A stretch of DNA of 64,000 nt from a bacterium. GTDB lineage: Bacteria > Zhuqueibacterota > QNDG01 > JAGLOF01. The stretch spans positions 62,001-126,000 of the forward strand of contig JAFGRY010000026.1 in the NCBI GenBank assembly GCA_016934955.1, in the 5' to 3' direction. The notes beneath the pieces are model-generated. The model was not told the origin of the DNA. It made no database searches and saw only the letters and a program-made list of their open reading frames with translations. Positions within the stretch are counted from its first letter, which is position 1. Every line of letters starts with the position of its first letter. This document shows, one piece after another, positions 17,373 through 29,303 of the stretch. The position numbers and the translations under genes are program-made.

Positions 17373-18146
17373 GTGTCTGAGAAAGTCGCGGGAATCATCC
17401 CGGCACGGTTCGCTTCCACGCGGCTGCCCGGCAAGCCGCTGCTCCGGATCGGATCGAAACCCATGATCCAGTGGGTATATGAACATGCGGCACAGGCAAC
17501 ATCCCTTTCGGAATTATTTGTGGCCGCCGATGATGAGCGAATTGTTCAGGCGGTGGAGGCATTCGGAGGCCGGGCGATATTGACCAGCGGCGAATTTGAA
17601 TCAGGGACGGACAGGGTGGCCTGGGCGGCTGAGAGAACCGGGGCCGGGATCATCATCAACATTCAGGGCGACGAACCCTTTCTCGATCCGGCCGATATCG
17701 ACATGCTGGCCGCTCTCCTCCGTGATCCCCTCTGCCCTCAGATGGGGACGCTGGCAGCCAGAATTGGTGATGTTTCCGTGCTGACGAGCCGTGCCACCGC
17801 AAAAGTGGTAGTCGACAGGGACGGCAACGCTCTCTATTTCTCCCGCAGCCCCATTCCCTGCTTTCGGGATCTGGAGAAGTATGAAGAGTGGCTGACAACC
17901 GGAAACGTCCTGCAGCATATCGGTATGTATGGGTATCGCACATCGTTTCTGAGAACGTTCAGCCGCACTCCTGCCACTCCCCTGGAACAGGCGGAAAAAC
18001 TGGAACAGCTGCGGGCTCTGGAGATCGGCGGGAAGATACGGGTAGCGATCACGGCAACGGTACCCTTTGGTGTCGACACTCCGGAAGATCTGGAACGGGC
18101 CCGCCGCATTGCTGCTGAAAAAGAGACGCCGTCACCTGCACATTAA
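17373..18146 (+). CDS. kdsB: 3-deoxy-manno-octulosonate cytidylyltransferase (CMP-KDO synthetase)
   Basis: KdsB activates KDO with CTP to CMP-KDO for lipid A attachment. Motifs IIPARFASTRLPGKPL, NIQGDEPF and HIGMYGYR are family-specific. Start choice: GTG 17373 (AGGAG with 7-nt spacing) gives 257 residues beginning VSEKVAGIIPAR, the normal family start. ATG 17319, also with GGAG but only 4 nt spacing, would add 18 low-complexity residues. First gene of a long envelope operon; pyrG, maker of its CTP substrate, follows after 15 nt. Confidence 0.95.
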   Translation: MSEKVAGIIPARFASTRLPGKPLLRIGSKPMIQWVYEHAAQATSLSELFVAADDERIVQAVEAFGGRAILTSGEFESGTDRVAWAAERTGAGIIINIQGDEPFLDPADIDMLAALLRDPLCPQMGTLAARIGDVSVLTSRATAKVVVDRDGNALYFSRSPIPCFRDLEKYEEWLTTGNVLQHIGMYGYRTSFLRTFSRTPATPLEQAEKLEQLRALEIGGKIRVAITATVPFGVDTPEDLERARRIAAEKETPSPAH

Positions 18147-19795
<1,649 letters not shown>

Positions 19796-19796
<1 letters not shown>

Positions 19797-20635
19797 TGCA
19801 CACCGTTACCATTGACAGTGTCACCATCGGTGACAACCGGCCGCTGGCGCTCATCGCGGGCCCCTGTGTTCTGGAGAATGAAAAAATCGTTCTCTCCACC
19901 GCGGAGTCCATTCGGGAGATCACGCAGAGGCTGGACATGCCTTTTATATTCAAATCCTCCTATCTCAAGGATAACCGGTCCTCATCCGCAACCTACCAGG
20001 GACCGGGGCTGGAGGCGGGCCTGAAGCTGCTCCAGCGCGTCAAGAATGATTTCGGTGTCCCGGTCATATCCGATATTCACAGCGTCGCGGACGCCGCGCC
20101 CGCGGCGGAAGTGCTCGATGTACTGCAGATCCCGGCTTACCTGTCGATGCAGACGTCGATCACCGTGGCGGCCGCCAGGACGGGCAGGGCCGTCAATGTA
20201 AAAAAGGGTCAGTTCCTCGATCCCGGCGATGTTCGCAATATCATCGGCAAAATCGAGGCCGAAGGGAACAGGCGAATACTCCTCACCGAACGGGGAAGCT
20301 GCTTCGGGTATCACAACCTCGTCGTGGACATGCGGGCCTTTCAGATCATGCGGGGATTCGGATATCCTGTCGTGTTCGATCCCACACACGCCATTCGCGT
20401 CTACGGCATTTCCAGTTCCGATCCCCGGGGAGGGACACCCTGGTTCGTCCCCTCACTTTCACGGGCCGGCGTAGCCGCGGGAATAGACGCCATCTTTATC
20501 GAGACGCATCCCGACTGCAGCAGCGCCCTGTGCGATGCGGCGAGCATGTGGCCCCTGCAGCATCTTGAAGCGCTCCTTGTACAGCTCAAGGAAGTGGACG
20601 ACCTGGTGAAATCACAGGAGCCGATTTCCCTGTGA
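19796..20635 (+). CDS. kdsA: 3-deoxy-8-phosphooctulonate synthase
   Basis: KdsA condenses phosphoenolpyruvate with arabinose 5-phosphate into KDO-8-phosphate. The 279-residue sequence has IAGPCVLE near the start, FKSSYLKDNRSS, DIHSV and the late VFDPTHAIR segment. ATG shares its A with the pyrG stop, and the downstream kdsC GTG overlaps the kdsA TGA, so expression is tightly coupled. Confidence 0.97.
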
Positions 20636-21180
20636 GAATACACGCAGAAAGAGGCCGTCAGCGCAGTGATGCGAAGGAGAGAGCCGGGGCGATTGCCATG
20701 ATCGCCTTCGATGTGGACGGAGTCTTCACCGGCGGGGATATTATTCTGGGCGGCGACGGAAACGAATACAAGCGCTTCAATGTGCAGGACGGCATGGGCA
20801 TCACTCTTGCCAGGCAGGCCGGACTGAAGACGGCGGTGATCACCGGGAGGACATCCGAGGCGGTAACGCGTCGCGCCGGCGAACTGCGGATCGATGCCGT
20901 GTACCAGGGGGCCGGCGACAAACTGACCGCCTGGAACGATCTGCTCGATTCCTTTGGGCTGGAGCCGCGTCAGATCTGCTATATGGGAGACGACCTGCTC
21001 GATCTGACCGTGATGAGAAGCGCGGGGCTGGCGGCCGCGCCGGCAAACGCCCGTCAGGAAGTGAAGGACGCGGCCCAGATTGTGACTGCAGCGTCCGGAG
21101 GCGAGGGAGCTGTCCGGGAACTGGTTGAATTCATTCTCAAAGAGCAGGGCCTGTGGACCGGTCTGCTTACACAGTATTGA
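20632..21180 (+). CDS. kdsC: KDO-8-phosphate phosphatase (HAD family)
   Basis: The 182-residue HAD phosphatase of the small cap-less tetrameric KdsC type removes the 8-phosphate from KDO-8-P. The nucleophile/acid pair is Asp27 and Asp29 in FDVDGVFT, with VITGR as motif II and GDDLLDL as motif IV. GTG 20632 overlaps the kdsA stop in a GTGA arrangement. The N-terminal approx. 20 residues are basic and longer than usual, so a later start (ATG 20698) cannot be excluded. Confidence 0.93.
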   Translation: MRIHAERGRQRSDAKERAGAIAMIAFDVDGVFTGGDIILGGDGNEYKRFNVQDGMGITLARQAGLKTAVITGRTSEAVTRRAGELRIDAVYQGAGDKLTAWNDLLDSFGLEPRQICYMGDDLLDLTVMRSAGLAAAPANARQEVKDAAQIVTAASGGEGAVRELVEFILKEQGLWTGLLTQY

Positions 21181-21209
21181 ACGAAGAGAGCACTATCGAT
21201 GGAGGAGTA

Positions 21210-21857
21210 ATGAAGTTCTTTGTTGATTCGGCGGAGACAGAGGAGATACAGGCGGCAAAACGACTGGGACTCGCGGACGGGGTGACCACAAATCCGACCA
21301 TCATTCTGAAATCCGGCCGTGGATTCGAAACGGTGATCAGGGAAATAGCGGCCCTGATCGACGGGCCGGTGGCCGCTGAACCTGTCTGCAGCAGCGCCGA
21401 TGAGATAATCAGGGAAGGCCGTTTAATCGCCTCCTGGGCGGAGAATGTATCGGTGAAAATCCCGCTTACCCGCGACGGTCTCGAAGCAGTCCGGGTACTG
21501 AGCGGGGAGGGGATCAGTACAACCATGACATTGATTTTTTCACCGGCACAGGCGCTGCTGGCCGCGAAAGCCGGTGCATCCTTTATCTGTCCGTTTGTCG
21601 GCCGGCTGGACGATGTTTCCCATTCCGGCATGGATCTGATCGCCGAGATTGTCGCCCTTTTTTCCAATTATCCCGGGATCGACACAGAGGTTATCGTCGC
21701 AAGTGTACGGGGACCCGCACATGTGATCGAATCGGCGATGGCCGGTGCGGACGGCGTTACCGTGCCCTACACGGTCCTGGAGCAGCTGATGCGGCACCCG
21801 CTCACCGATGCCGGCATCGAAAAATTTCTCAGTGATTGGAATAAAATCGCACCTTAA
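21210..21857 (+). CDS. Small transaldolase / fructose-6-phosphate aldolase-like protein
   Basis: The 215-residue single-domain protein belongs to the small transaldolase family (TalC/FSA type): FFVDSAETEEI, GVTTNPTI, the Schiff-base Lys83 in VSVKIP, and GADGVTVPY near the end. The ATG at 21210 follows GGAGGAG. It could interconvert sugar phosphates feeding ribulose 5-phosphate, the precursor of arabinose 5-phosphate made by the next gene. Transaldolase and aldolase activities cannot be told apart from sequence alone. Its place inside a KDO operon is notable. Confidence 0.88.
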   Translation: MKFFVDSAETEEIQAAKRLGLADGVTTNPTIILKSGRGFETVIREIAALIDGPVAAEPVCSSADEIIREGRLIASWAENVSVKIPLTRDGLEAVRVLSGEGISTTMTLIFSPAQALLAAKAGASFICPFVGRLDDVSHSGMDLIAEIVALFSNYPGIDTEVIVASVRGPAHVIESAMAGADGVTVPYTVLEQLMRHPLTDAGIEKFLSDWNKIAP

Positions 21858-21877
21858 TCCAGCGGAAAAGAGCGATC

Positions 21878-22837
21878 ATGAGCATCGAAAAGGGTAAAGA
21901 AGTAATCAGAATCGAAGCAGAGGCGGTGAAGGCGCTTGAATCCCGTATTGATGAGCGGTTCGAGCGTGCGGTGGCGATTCTGCTCGCCTGTGAGGGGAGG
22001 GTCATCGTTACCGGCATGGGCAAGTCCGGCATCATTGGACAGAAGATCGCCGCCATGCTGACAAGTACGGGCACGGCAGCGCTTTTTCTTCATCCGGCGG
22101 AAGGGCTTCACGGCGATCTGGGGGCGGTGATGCCCGATGATGTGGTTATCTGCATATCCAAGAGCGGCACCACTGAAGAGATTATGCGGATCATGCCGAT
22201 GTTCAGACGACAGAATGTACCGGTTATCACCATGACCGGCAACGTCAAGTCCGTGCTCGCAGAGCGCAGCGATGTGGTCCTTGACGTCAGTGTCAAGGAA
22301 GAGGCCTGCCCCTGGGACCTCGTGCCCACGGCGAGCACCACCGCGACCCTGGTGATGGGCGACGCACTGGCCCTGGCTCTGTTCCAGGAACGGGGGTTCA
22401 GCATCGAAGAGTTCGCCACCTTTCATCCCGGAGGAGATATCGGGCGGCGCCTGCTCCTCACGGTGGATGATGTCATGCGGTCGGGTGACGATGTGCCGAT
22501 CATCGGCCTGGAGACGCTGCTCACGGAAGCCGTGCTCGTTATTTCTTCAAAACGGCTGGGAGCCACCTGCGTTGTCGATGACGCGGGCGCCCTTCTCGGT
22601 ATCATTACTGACGGCGATCTCAGGCGGCTGATGGAACTGAGGCAGAATATCTGGGATCTGCGCGCGGAAGACGTTATGACGAAAGAGCCCAAGACCGTTC
22701 AGTCAGGTGTGCTGGCTGCCAAGGCGCTTCACGTCATGGAGTCGCACAGCATCAACGCCCTTATCGTGCTCGACGATCAGGGAAAACCGGTCGGCATGGT
22801 GCACATTCACGACCTGATCAAGGCGGGGCTGGCCTGA
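21878..22837 (+). CDS. kdsD: Arabinose-5-phosphate isomerase (SIS + two CBS domains)
   Basis: KdsD isomerises ribulose 5-phosphate to arabinose 5-phosphate, the first step to KDO. The 319-residue protein has a SIS domain (VTGMGKSGIIGQKIAAML, SKSGTTEE, and the FHPGGDIGRRL segment) followed by paired CBS domains (about 200-319; LGIITDGDLRR, GMVHIHDL). Its place beside kdsA, kdsB and kdsC supports KdsD rather than GutQ. Confidence 0.95.
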   Translation: MSIEKGKEVIRIEAEAVKALESRIDERFERAVAILLACEGRVIVTGMGKSGIIGQKIAAMLTSTGTAALFLHPAEGLHGDLGAVMPDDVVICISKSGTTEEIMRIMPMFRRQNVPVITMTGNVKSVLAERSDVVLDVSVKEEACPWDLVPTASTTATLVMGDALALALFQERGFSIEEFATFHPGGDIGRRLLLTVDDVMRSGDDVPIIGLETLLTEAVLVISSKRLGATCVVDDAGALLGIITDGDLRRLMELRQNIWDLRAEDVMTKEPKTVQSGVLAAKALHVMESHSINALIVLDDQGKPVGMVHIHDLIKAGLA

Positions 22838-22838
22838 G

Positions 22839-23465
22839 ATGACGGGATGCCGCAAGCGATACACGGGCTTCCTCTTGCTCTGCCTGGCAATTGCCGGTCT
22901 CCAGTCCTGTTCCGATCCGGCGGATCGCGAACCGCCGGCCGCCGCCGGGGCGGCCCTGTTCCCGAGCCAGGAGATGTGGAACTCGACAATTACCATGACC
23001 AGGTCCGGAAAGAGACAGGCGGTGATCCGGTACGCGCATATGGTTCAGTATGAAAATCAGGATACGGTTTATTTCGACGGCGGGCTCATTGTTGATTTTT
23101 ATGATGAAGCAGGGCTTCACACTTCCCGTCTCACGTCCCGCAAAGGTGAATATCATGAACGGACAAGCGATGTCATCGGCAGGGACAAGGTGGTGGTCGT
23201 CTCCGACAGCGGCTATACGCTGAGAACGGAAGAGATCCGCTGGGATAATGCGCGGGAGAAAATATTCTCCGACTCGGCGGTCGTTTTTTTCACGCCGGAA
23301 AACCAGTGGCTGGAGAGCAGCGGTTTTGAGTCCAACGCCGATTTGACGCACCGGGTCTTTCATGACGCGAAAATCGTCACCCGGGAACATATCGATTTCA
23401 AGGAGCTTGAGCGGTCCGCCGCGGCTGAAGACAGCAGCCGGGGCGCGGGGAGAAAGAGACCGTGA
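22839..23465 (+). CDS. lptC: LptC-like LPS export protein with lipoprotein signal
   Basis: The 208-residue protein starts 1 nt after kdsD. Its signal ends in GLQSC (Cys24), a plausible lipobox, whereas E. coli LptC is anchored by a transmembrane helix. The mature part is an OstA/LptC-type beta-jellyroll (RYAHMVQYENQDTVYFDGGLIVDFYDE, LTSRKGEYHE) that would pass LPS from LptB2FG to LptA. Identification rests on fold-like sequence and neighbours lptA-lptB. The lptA GTG overlaps its stop. Confidence 0.85.
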   Translation: MTGCRKRYTGFLLLCLAIAGLQSCSDPADREPPAAAGAALFPSQEMWNSTITMTRSGKRQAVIRYAHMVQYENQDTVYFDGGLIVDFYDEAGLHTSRLTSRKGEYHERTSDVIGRDKVVVVSDSGYTLRTEEIRWDNAREKIFSDSAVVFFTPENQWLESSGFESNADLTHRVFHDAKIVTREHIDFKELERSAAAEDSSRGAGRKRP

Positions 23466-24595
23466 GATCCTCGATCGTCGGCATCCCCGTGTTGCTCCCG
23501 CTTGTATTCGCGGGTGCCGCGGCTTTCGCTCAGATCCCGGACAGTGCCGAAACACGGCCGAAGCTGGTGATGCGGCATGCCGATGAGTTCGTCATCACCG
23601 GCGAGGGCCGGGACGAGATATATACGGCAGCCGGCAATGTTGAGTTTGTGCAGGGAGACGCACGCTTCACCTGCAGCCGGGCTGAATACAGGCGGTCTGG
23701 AGAACGTGCCGTGTTTTACGGGCCGGTGGAAATTTATGACGGAACACGCACCCTGACCGCAATGAAGGTCGACTATAACGGGCGCACCGGCGTGGAGGAT
23801 GCCTTCGGGAATGTGGTGCTCGTTTCAGGCAATCACCGTCTGTCCGCCGAGCATGTCCGCTACTCCCAGAAGGAGAAGACGGCCGAAGCCGATACGGACG
23901 TGATAATCAGGGATCTGGTCGAGAATGTCACGCTCTTCGGCGGCAGGGGGCTCTATGAAATTCCCGGCAGGTACGGCATGATGAGCGAGCATGCCCGTCT
24001 CGTCAAAGCCGATTCGCTCGGCAGCGACAGTCTGGTGGTTGACGGCCGCTACATGGAGGCCTGGAGCGACAGCGGCCTGGTTGTCGTTCATGACAGTGTC
24101 AGGGTTCTCAAAGATGAAATGAGGGCGGTCTGTTCGCTGCTGCGCTACTGCGCCGAACAGGACAGCATTATGTTAACCGGCAGCCCCGTGGTCTGGCAGG
24201 AACAGCAGCGCATGAGCGGCGATACCGTCAGTATCGTCCTCGAGGAGATGAAGATCAGGAAAGGCCGGTTGGCGGGCCGCGCCGAGATTGTCTCAACGGA
24301 TACCACCAGCGCTGATATGATGAGCGGCAATACGATCTTTTTTTCAGCGGAGACCGATTCGCTGCGCACCGTGCACGTCGTCGGCCAGGCGAAAAGCGTT
24401 TACTACGTGGATGAAGATGAGACCGGAACCAATACGTTCACTGGCGACGAGATTTCCATGACGTTTCAGGGGAAAAAACTGCATCGCCTTCTCGTGGAAA
24501 GCGCGCCGGGAAAATCCAGCGGGCGGTTTGTTCCCGATACCGGTAAAAGCACGGTTCCGGATACAGCGGCAACGAAGGGAAAAACGGACGAATAA
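23462..24595 (+). CDS. lptA: LptA/OstA-like periplasmic LPS transport protein, long form
   Basis: The 377-residue product has a signal peptide (to about AFAQ) and repeated OstA beta-strand units ([49 protein letters not shown]). It is about twice the length of E. coli LptA (about 185 residues), so it could span more of the periplasm or contain two OstA-like halves. GTG 23462 overlaps lptC. Gene order lptC-lptA-lptB-rpoN is a conserved signature of this export system. The C-terminal 40 residues are low complexity. Confidence 0.85.
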   Translation: MRSSIVGIPVLLPLVFAGAAAFAQIPDSAETRPKLVMRHADEFVITGEGRDEIYTAAGNVEFVQGDARFTCSRAEYRRSGERAVFYGPVEIYDGTRTLTAMKVDYNGRTGVEDAFGNVVLVSGNHRLSAEHVRYSQKEKTAEADTDVIIRDLVENVTLFGGRGLYEIPGRYGMMSEHARLVKADSLGSDSLVVDGRYMEAWSDSGLVVVHDSVRVLKDEMRAVCSLLRYCAEQDSIMLTGSPVVWQEQQRMSGDTVSIVLEEMKIRKGRLAGRAEIVSTDTTSADMMSGNTIFFSAETDSLRTVHVVGQAKSVYYVDEDETGTNTFTGDEISMTFQGKKLHRLLVESAPGKSSGRFVPDTGKSTVPDTAATKGKTDE

Positions 24596-24596
24596 T

Positions 24597-25358
24597 ATGG
24601 CGGCAAAGCGGCATACGGAGCCCCCTGTGGATGTTCTGGCGGCGGAAGCGCTGGTGAAGACATACGGCGGTAAAAATGTTGTCAATAACGTCTCGCTCGA
24701 TGTAAAACGGGGAGAGGTTGTCGGACTGCTGGGCCCCAATGGCGCCGGTAAAACCACGAGCTTCTACATGATCACCGGAATGATCAGGCCGCGGTCGGGA
24801 CGTATTCTGCTCAATGGTGAGGATATCACCCGCATGCCCATGTATCAGCGTGCCAGACGGGGTATCGGGTATCTCTGCCAGGAAGCCTCGGTGTTCCGCA
24901 AACTCACGGTGGAAGAGAATATCATGGCTATTCTCGAAACACTGCCTATCGGGATGGAAGAACGGCGGGAACGGCTGGAACAGCTGCTCGCGGAACTTTC
25001 CATCGGGAGAGTACGGAAACAGAAAGCCTACACGCTCTCCGGCGGGGAGCGGCGACGGGTGGAAATCGCGAGAGCCCTGGTCACGAGACCGCGTTTCATT
25101 CTTCTGGATGAGCCCTTCGCCGGCATCGATCCCATTGCCGTTGAAGATATTCAGAATAATGTTCGTCATCTCAAGGACAAAGGGATCGGCGTGCTCATCA
25201 CCGATCACAATGTGCATGAAACACTTTCGATCACGGACCGCAGTTATCTGCTGTTCGAAGGAAGAATACTGAAAACAGGAACGTCCGAATTTTTGGCAAA
25301 TGATGAAGAGGCCCGGCATATTTACCTGGGCAAACAGTTCACTCTCGACCGTTATTAA
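24597..25358 (+). CDS. lptB: LPS export ABC transporter ATP-binding protein LptB
   Basis: This 253-residue ABC ATPase powers LPS extraction from the inner membrane with LptF/LptG (not in this window). Walker A GPNGAGKT (46-53), signature LSGGE (147-151), Walker B ILLDEP and switch His (ITDHN) are intact. [18 protein letters not shown] is typical of LptB. ATG 24597 lies 1 nt after the lptA stop; an open extension to 24528 overlaps lptA and is not used. Confidence 0.97.
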   Translation: MAAKRHTEPPVDVLAAEALVKTYGGKNVVNNVSLDVKRGEVVGLLGPNGAGKTTSFYMITGMIRPRSGRILLNGEDITRMPMYQRARRGIGYLCQEASVFRKLTVEENIMAILETLPIGMEERRERLEQLLAELSIGRVRKQKAYTLSGGERRRVEIARALVTRPRFILLDEPFAGIDPIAVEDIQNNVRHLKDKGIGVLITDHNVHETLSITDRSYLLFEGRILKTGTSEFLANDEEARHIYLGKQFTLDRY

Positions 25359-25381
25359 CAAAGAATTGCAGGTAGTCAATC

Positions 25382-26782
25382 ATGGTTCAGATCAGTCAAC
25401 GCATGCTCCTTCAGCAGAAGCAGAGCCCCCAGCAGGTGCTGCTTTCCACTCTTCTGCAGCTGCCGATTCTCAGGCTCGAGCAGAAAATCAAGCAGGAACT
25501 CGAGATCAATCCTCTGCTCGAGATCGATACTGAATTGGACGAAGAGATGGAACTCAAGGAACTGGAAGAGTCGCCCGAGGATGAGGAAGAGGAAGAGGCG
25601 GAAGAAGAGGAAGAGATCGATTGGGAGGATATCCTCAACGACGAAGACAATCTTGAGATCAAGACCCCGAGGGAGAAGAAGGAGGATGAGATAGACCGGC
25701 CCGAACCCGCACCGGTGACGCTGATGGACCATCTCTTCGAACAGCTCTATCTCGCTCCCCTGAAGAATAACGGTCAGAAAATCGGAGAGTATATCCTCTG
25801 GTGCCTCGATGATGACGGATATCTCTCATGTCCGGTTGAGCTCATTGCGGAAAATGTCGATGCCCCGGTGGAAGAGGTGGAGGATGTCCTGAACATCATT
25901 CAGGGCTTTGATCCCCCGGGAATCGCGGCCCGGAATCTCCAGGAATGTCTCCTCATCCAGCTGCATCAGGTGCCCGAACCGGACGAGAAGGCGATCGAGA
26001 TGGTCACCCTGCATTATGAGGATTTCAAGAACAAGCGTTTTGAAAAACTCGCCAAGAATCTTGAGATCGATCTTCAGGAAGTCAAGCGCATCATGGAGCT
26101 CATCGCAAAACTGAATCCCAAGCCCGGTGAACGGTACGTGTCGGAAGCCGAGAATTATATTATTCCGGACGTAATCGTTGAGAAGATCGACGGCCAGTTC
26201 ACCGTCACTCTCAACGACTGGAAAATACCCCGTTTGCGTATTAACAGGCAGTATAAGCAGCTGCTTAAGGACAAGAAGGGCATCGGCAAGGAGACACGGG
26301 ATTATATCAGGCAGCGGCTGGAATCCGCACGCTGGCTGATCAATTCAATCTACCAGCGGCGTTCGACGATCCAGCGGGTCATGGAATCCATTCTCAATCA
26401 TCAGCGGGAATTCTTCGAGAAAGGCAGGGAGGCGCTGAAGCCCATGATCCTCAAGGATGTCGCCGAGGACGTCCATCTCGATATTTCCACAGTCAGCCGG
26501 GTTACGAGCGGCAAATACGTACAGACGGATTTCGGTGTTTTTGAACTGAAATATTTCTTCAGCGAGCGTATGGAGATGATCAGCGGGGAGGAGGTATCCA
26601 ATAAATTGATCAAAAGCCGCATCAAGGAGATGATCGATAGTGAAAACCCCCACAAGCCGCTGAATGACCAGACTATCTCCGAACTCCTGCGCAAATACGA
26701 TTTCAAGGTGGCGCGGAGAACAGTTGCCAAATACCGGGAACAGATGATGATACCGGTGGCCAGGCTGCGGCGCAAGATCTGA
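25382..26782 (+). CDS. rpoN: RNA polymerase sigma-54 factor
   Basis: The 466-residue protein has the glutamine-rich region I (ISQRMLLQQKQSPQQVLLSTLLQL), a very acidic region II (about 50-80, runs of Glu), the core-binding region and HTH (DVAEDVHLDISTVSRVTSGKYVQT). The RpoN box ARRTVAKYR is at 444-452. It reads -24/-12 promoters and needs AAA+ activators; none is encoded here. The lptB-rpoN neighbourhood is conserved in many Gram-negatives. A matching promoter element is found at 35473. Confidence 0.97.
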   Translation: MVQISQRMLLQQKQSPQQVLLSTLLQLPILRLEQKIKQELEINPLLEIDTELDEEMELKELEESPEDEEEEEAEEEEEIDWEDILNDEDNLEIKTPREKKEDEIDRPEPAPVTLMDHLFEQLYLAPLKNNGQKIGEYILWCLDDDGYLSCPVELIAENVDAPVEEVEDVLNIIQGFDPPGIAARNLQECLLIQLHQVPEPDEKAIEMVTLHYEDFKNKRFEKLAKNLEIDLQEVKRIMELIAKLNPKPGERYVSEAENYIIPDVIVEKIDGQFTVTLNDWKIPRLRINRQYKQLLKDKKGIGKETRDYIRQRLESARWLINSIYQRRSTIQRVMESILNHQREFFEKGREALKPMILKDVAEDVHLDISTVSRVTSGKYVQTDFGVFELKYFFSERMEMISGEEVSNKLIKSRIKEMIDSENPHKPLNDQTISELLRKYDFKVARRTVAKYREQMMIPVARLRRKI

Positions 26783-26823
26783 TATCTGAAATCCGTGAAC
26801 AGTCAAGACGGAAGGAGTCGATA

Positions 26824-27816
26824 ATGACACCAGTAAAAAGAACATTTACCGTCGGCGGTGAAACAGTGGAACTGCCGGCGTCATTCTCACCCCGGATCCT
26901 GGGGGTGATCGTGCTCGTCATCCTGCTCATCGTCGTATTTACCGGATCTTTCTACCAGATCGATCCCGAGGAAGTGGGAATCATTCTCCGCTTCGGCAAG
27001 TACGTACGGACCACGGATCCCGGGCTCCACATGAAGATGCCCTTCGGCGTTGAAGAGCTCAAGGAAGTGCCGATTCAGCGGCAGCTGAAGATGGAGTTCG
27101 GTTTCAGGACAACCAGAGCGGGCATCCGCAGCCAGTATCAGAAAAGCGCCATTACCGACAAAGAGTCGATCATGCTCACCGGTGATCTGAATGTCGCTGT
27201 CGTCGAATGGATCGTCCAGTACAAAATAAGGGATCCATACAAGTACCTGTTCAAGCTCAGGGATCCCGAATCGACCTTCCGTTATATGACGGAGGCGGTC
27301 ATGCGCACGGTGATCGGGGACAATTCCGTGGATGAAGTAATAACCATCGGCCGTTCCCGTATCGCGAATGAAGCCAAGCTGTCACTGCAGGAGCTCTGTG
27401 ACAGATACGAGATCGGCATTGAAGTGAACCAGCTCATTTTTCAGGATGTCAATCCGCCGGACAACGTAAAGGCTTCTTTCAACGAAGTGAACGAGGCGCT
27501 GCAGGAAAAAGAGCGAAAAATCAACGAGGCCTTTACTGATTACAACCAGGTGATTCCGCTGGCGACCGGTCAGGCGCTTCAGATGGTGGAAGAGGCTGAA
27601 GGATACGCGACCGAGAGAGTGAACATGGCGCAGGGCGATGCCAAACGGTTCCGGTCCGTCTACAAGGAATACGCGCGTGCTCCCCTGGTGACGAAGAAAC
27701 GACTCTACCTCGAAACCATGCGTGATATTCTTCCGAAAGTGCGCAAGAAAGTGCTGCTGGATGAGAGTCAGAAAAATCTGCTGCCTCTCCTCAACCTGGC
27801 GCAGGAGGTCAAGTAA
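26824..27816 (+). CDS. hflK: HflK-type SPFH membrane protein
   Basis: The 330-residue protein has a single N-terminal membrane helix (about 23-44, VIVLVILLIVVFTG) and an SPFH/band 7 domain beginning DPEEVGIILRFGKYV, with a helical C-terminal part. With HflC it forms the cage around FtsH and modulates membrane proteolysis. AAGGAG precedes ATG 26824. The hflC ATG overlaps its stop by one base. Confidence 0.94.
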   Translation: MTPVKRTFTVGGETVELPASFSPRILGVIVLVILLIVVFTGSFYQIDPEEVGIILRFGKYVRTTDPGLHMKMPFGVEELKEVPIQRQLKMEFGFRTTRAGIRSQYQKSAITDKESIMLTGDLNVAVVEWIVQYKIRDPYKYLFKLRDPESTFRYMTEAVMRTVIGDNSVDEVITIGRSRIANEAKLSLQELCDRYEIGIEVNQLIFQDVNPPDNVKASFNEVNEALQEKERKINEAFTDYNQVIPLATGQALQMVEEAEGYATERVNMAQGDAKRFRSVYKEYARAPLVTKKRLYLETMRDILPKVRKKVLLDESQKNLLPLLNLAQEVK

Positions 27817-28754
27817 TGAAGAATAAAAAACTGATTATCGCGGTGATTCTTGCGTTTTTGGGATTACTGATTCTGAGCGACGGCGTGTTCATCGTCACGG
27901 AAACAAATCAGGTCATTGTCACCCAGTTCGGGAAACCGGTGGGCTCCGCCATTACGGATCCCGGGCTTCATTTCAAGACTCCCCTCATACAAAAAGCGAA
28001 TGTATTCGAGAAGCGCTGGCTCGAGTGGAACGGTGATGCCAATCAGATCCCGACCAAGGACAAGAAATTCATCTGGATCGACACCTACGCCCGCTGGCGG
28101 ATTAGTGATCCGCTGGTCTTTTTTCAGAGAGTCAGGGATGAACGGGGCGCCCATTCCCGCATCGACGATATCGTCGACGGAGAGACGAGAAACGCCATTG
28201 CCAATTACGATCTCATCGAGATCGTGCGATCGAGCAACCGGGATTTCGAGCTGTCTGAAGAACTTTCCTTTCTGCAGGATGCCTCGAATATCCCCGAGAT
28301 TTTCACCGGCCGGAAGAAGATAGAGGAAATGATTCTGAAGAACTCCTCGGAAATCACGCCCCAGTTCGGGGTGGAACTCATCGACGTGAGGATCATGCGG
28401 ATCAACTATGTGGATGAAGTGCAGCGGAAAGTGTTCGACCGCATGATTGCCGAGCGTCAGCGTATCGCCGCGAAATACCGCTCCGAGGGCGATGGCAAGA
28501 GCGCCGAGATCCGGGGGCAGAAAGAGAAGGAGCTGAAGAGAATTCAATCGGAAGCGTACCGGCAGGCGCAGGAAATCAAGGGAGAAGCGGATGCCCAGGC
28601 CGCGAGAATCTATGCCGACGCCTACAACCTCGATCCCGAATTCTATTCATTCATAAAAACACTCGAGACCTACAGCGTAACCATCGATTCGTCCGCGACA
28701 TTTCTGCTGACAACCGATTCCGAGTATCTCAAATATATCAAGGGAATCAAATAA
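27816..28754 (+). CDS. hflC: HflC-type SPFH membrane protein
   Basis: The 312-residue partner of HflK has an N-terminal helix (IIAVILAFLGLLILSDGVFIV), a band 7 domain (TNQVIVTQFGKPV, FIWIDTYARWRI) and the conserved RIMRINYVDEVQ and EADAQAARIYADAY segments. It is directly followed by hslV with no intergenic space, so the two proteolysis systems are co-transcribed. Confidence 0.95.
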   Translation: MKNKKLIIAVILAFLGLLILSDGVFIVTETNQVIVTQFGKPVGSAITDPGLHFKTPLIQKANVFEKRWLEWNGDANQIPTKDKKFIWIDTYARWRISDPLVFFQRVRDERGAHSRIDDIVDGETRNAIANYDLIEIVRSSNRDFELSEELSFLQDASNIPEIFTGRKKIEEMILKNSSEITPQFGVELIDVRIMRINYVDEVQRKVFDRMIAERQRIAAKYRSEGDGKSAEIRGQKEKELKRIQSEAYRQAQEIKGEADAQAARIYADAYNLDPEFYSFIKTLETYSVTIDSSATFLLTTDSEYLKYIKGIK

Positions 28755-29303
28755 ATGAGCGACTCAGGGAAAATGAAGTTCATGGCCACCACCATTCTTG
28801 GCGTCAAGAAGGGCAAAGAGGTGGCGATGGGGGGTGACGGACAGGTGACCTTCGGCGACACGGTCATGAAAGAGAGAGCCATGAAGGTGCGGAAAATGCA
28901 TGACGGCCAGATCATCGCCGGATTCGCCGGTTCCGCGGCCGATGCTTTCGCCCTTTTTGACCGGTTTGAAAAAATGGTGGAACAGTATAAAGGGAACATC
29001 ACCCGGGCCGCTGTCGAGCTGGCGAAGGAGTGGCGCATGGACAAATATCTTCGCCAGCTGGAGGCGCTTCTTGCCGTCGCCGACAAGGATCACATGCTGA
29101 TCATCTCCGGAACGGGCGAGGTGGTTGAACCGGACGACAAAGTGCTGGCGATAGGGTCCGGCGGGCCTTTCGCCCAGGCGGCCGCCAGAGCACTGCTCAG
29201 GCATACGGATATGAGTGCCGCCGAGATTGTGAAAGAGTCGCTGAAAATCGCCGCCCAGATATGCATTTTCACCAATGATAAAATTAGCGTTGAGGAACTT
29301 TGA
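28755..29303 (+). CDS. hslV: ATP-dependent protease peptidase subunit HslV
   Basis: This 182-residue proteasome-like threonine peptidase has GDGQVTFG and GFAGSAADA. The expected mature N-terminus TTILGVKKG begins at Thr12, implying an 11-residue propeptide, longer than the one-residue leader in E. coli but like Bacillus CodW. ATG 28755 directly follows the hflC stop, and the stop overlaps the hslU ATG (ATGA). Confidence 0.97.
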   Translation: MSDSGKMKFMATTILGVKKGKEVAMGGDGQVTFGDTVMKERAMKVRKMHDGQIIAGFAGSAADAFALFDRFEKMVEQYKGNITRAAVELAKEWRMDKYLRQLEALLAVADKDHMLIISGTGEVVEPDDKVLAIGSGGPFAQAAARALLRHTDMSAAEIVKESLKIAAQICIFTNDKISVEEL

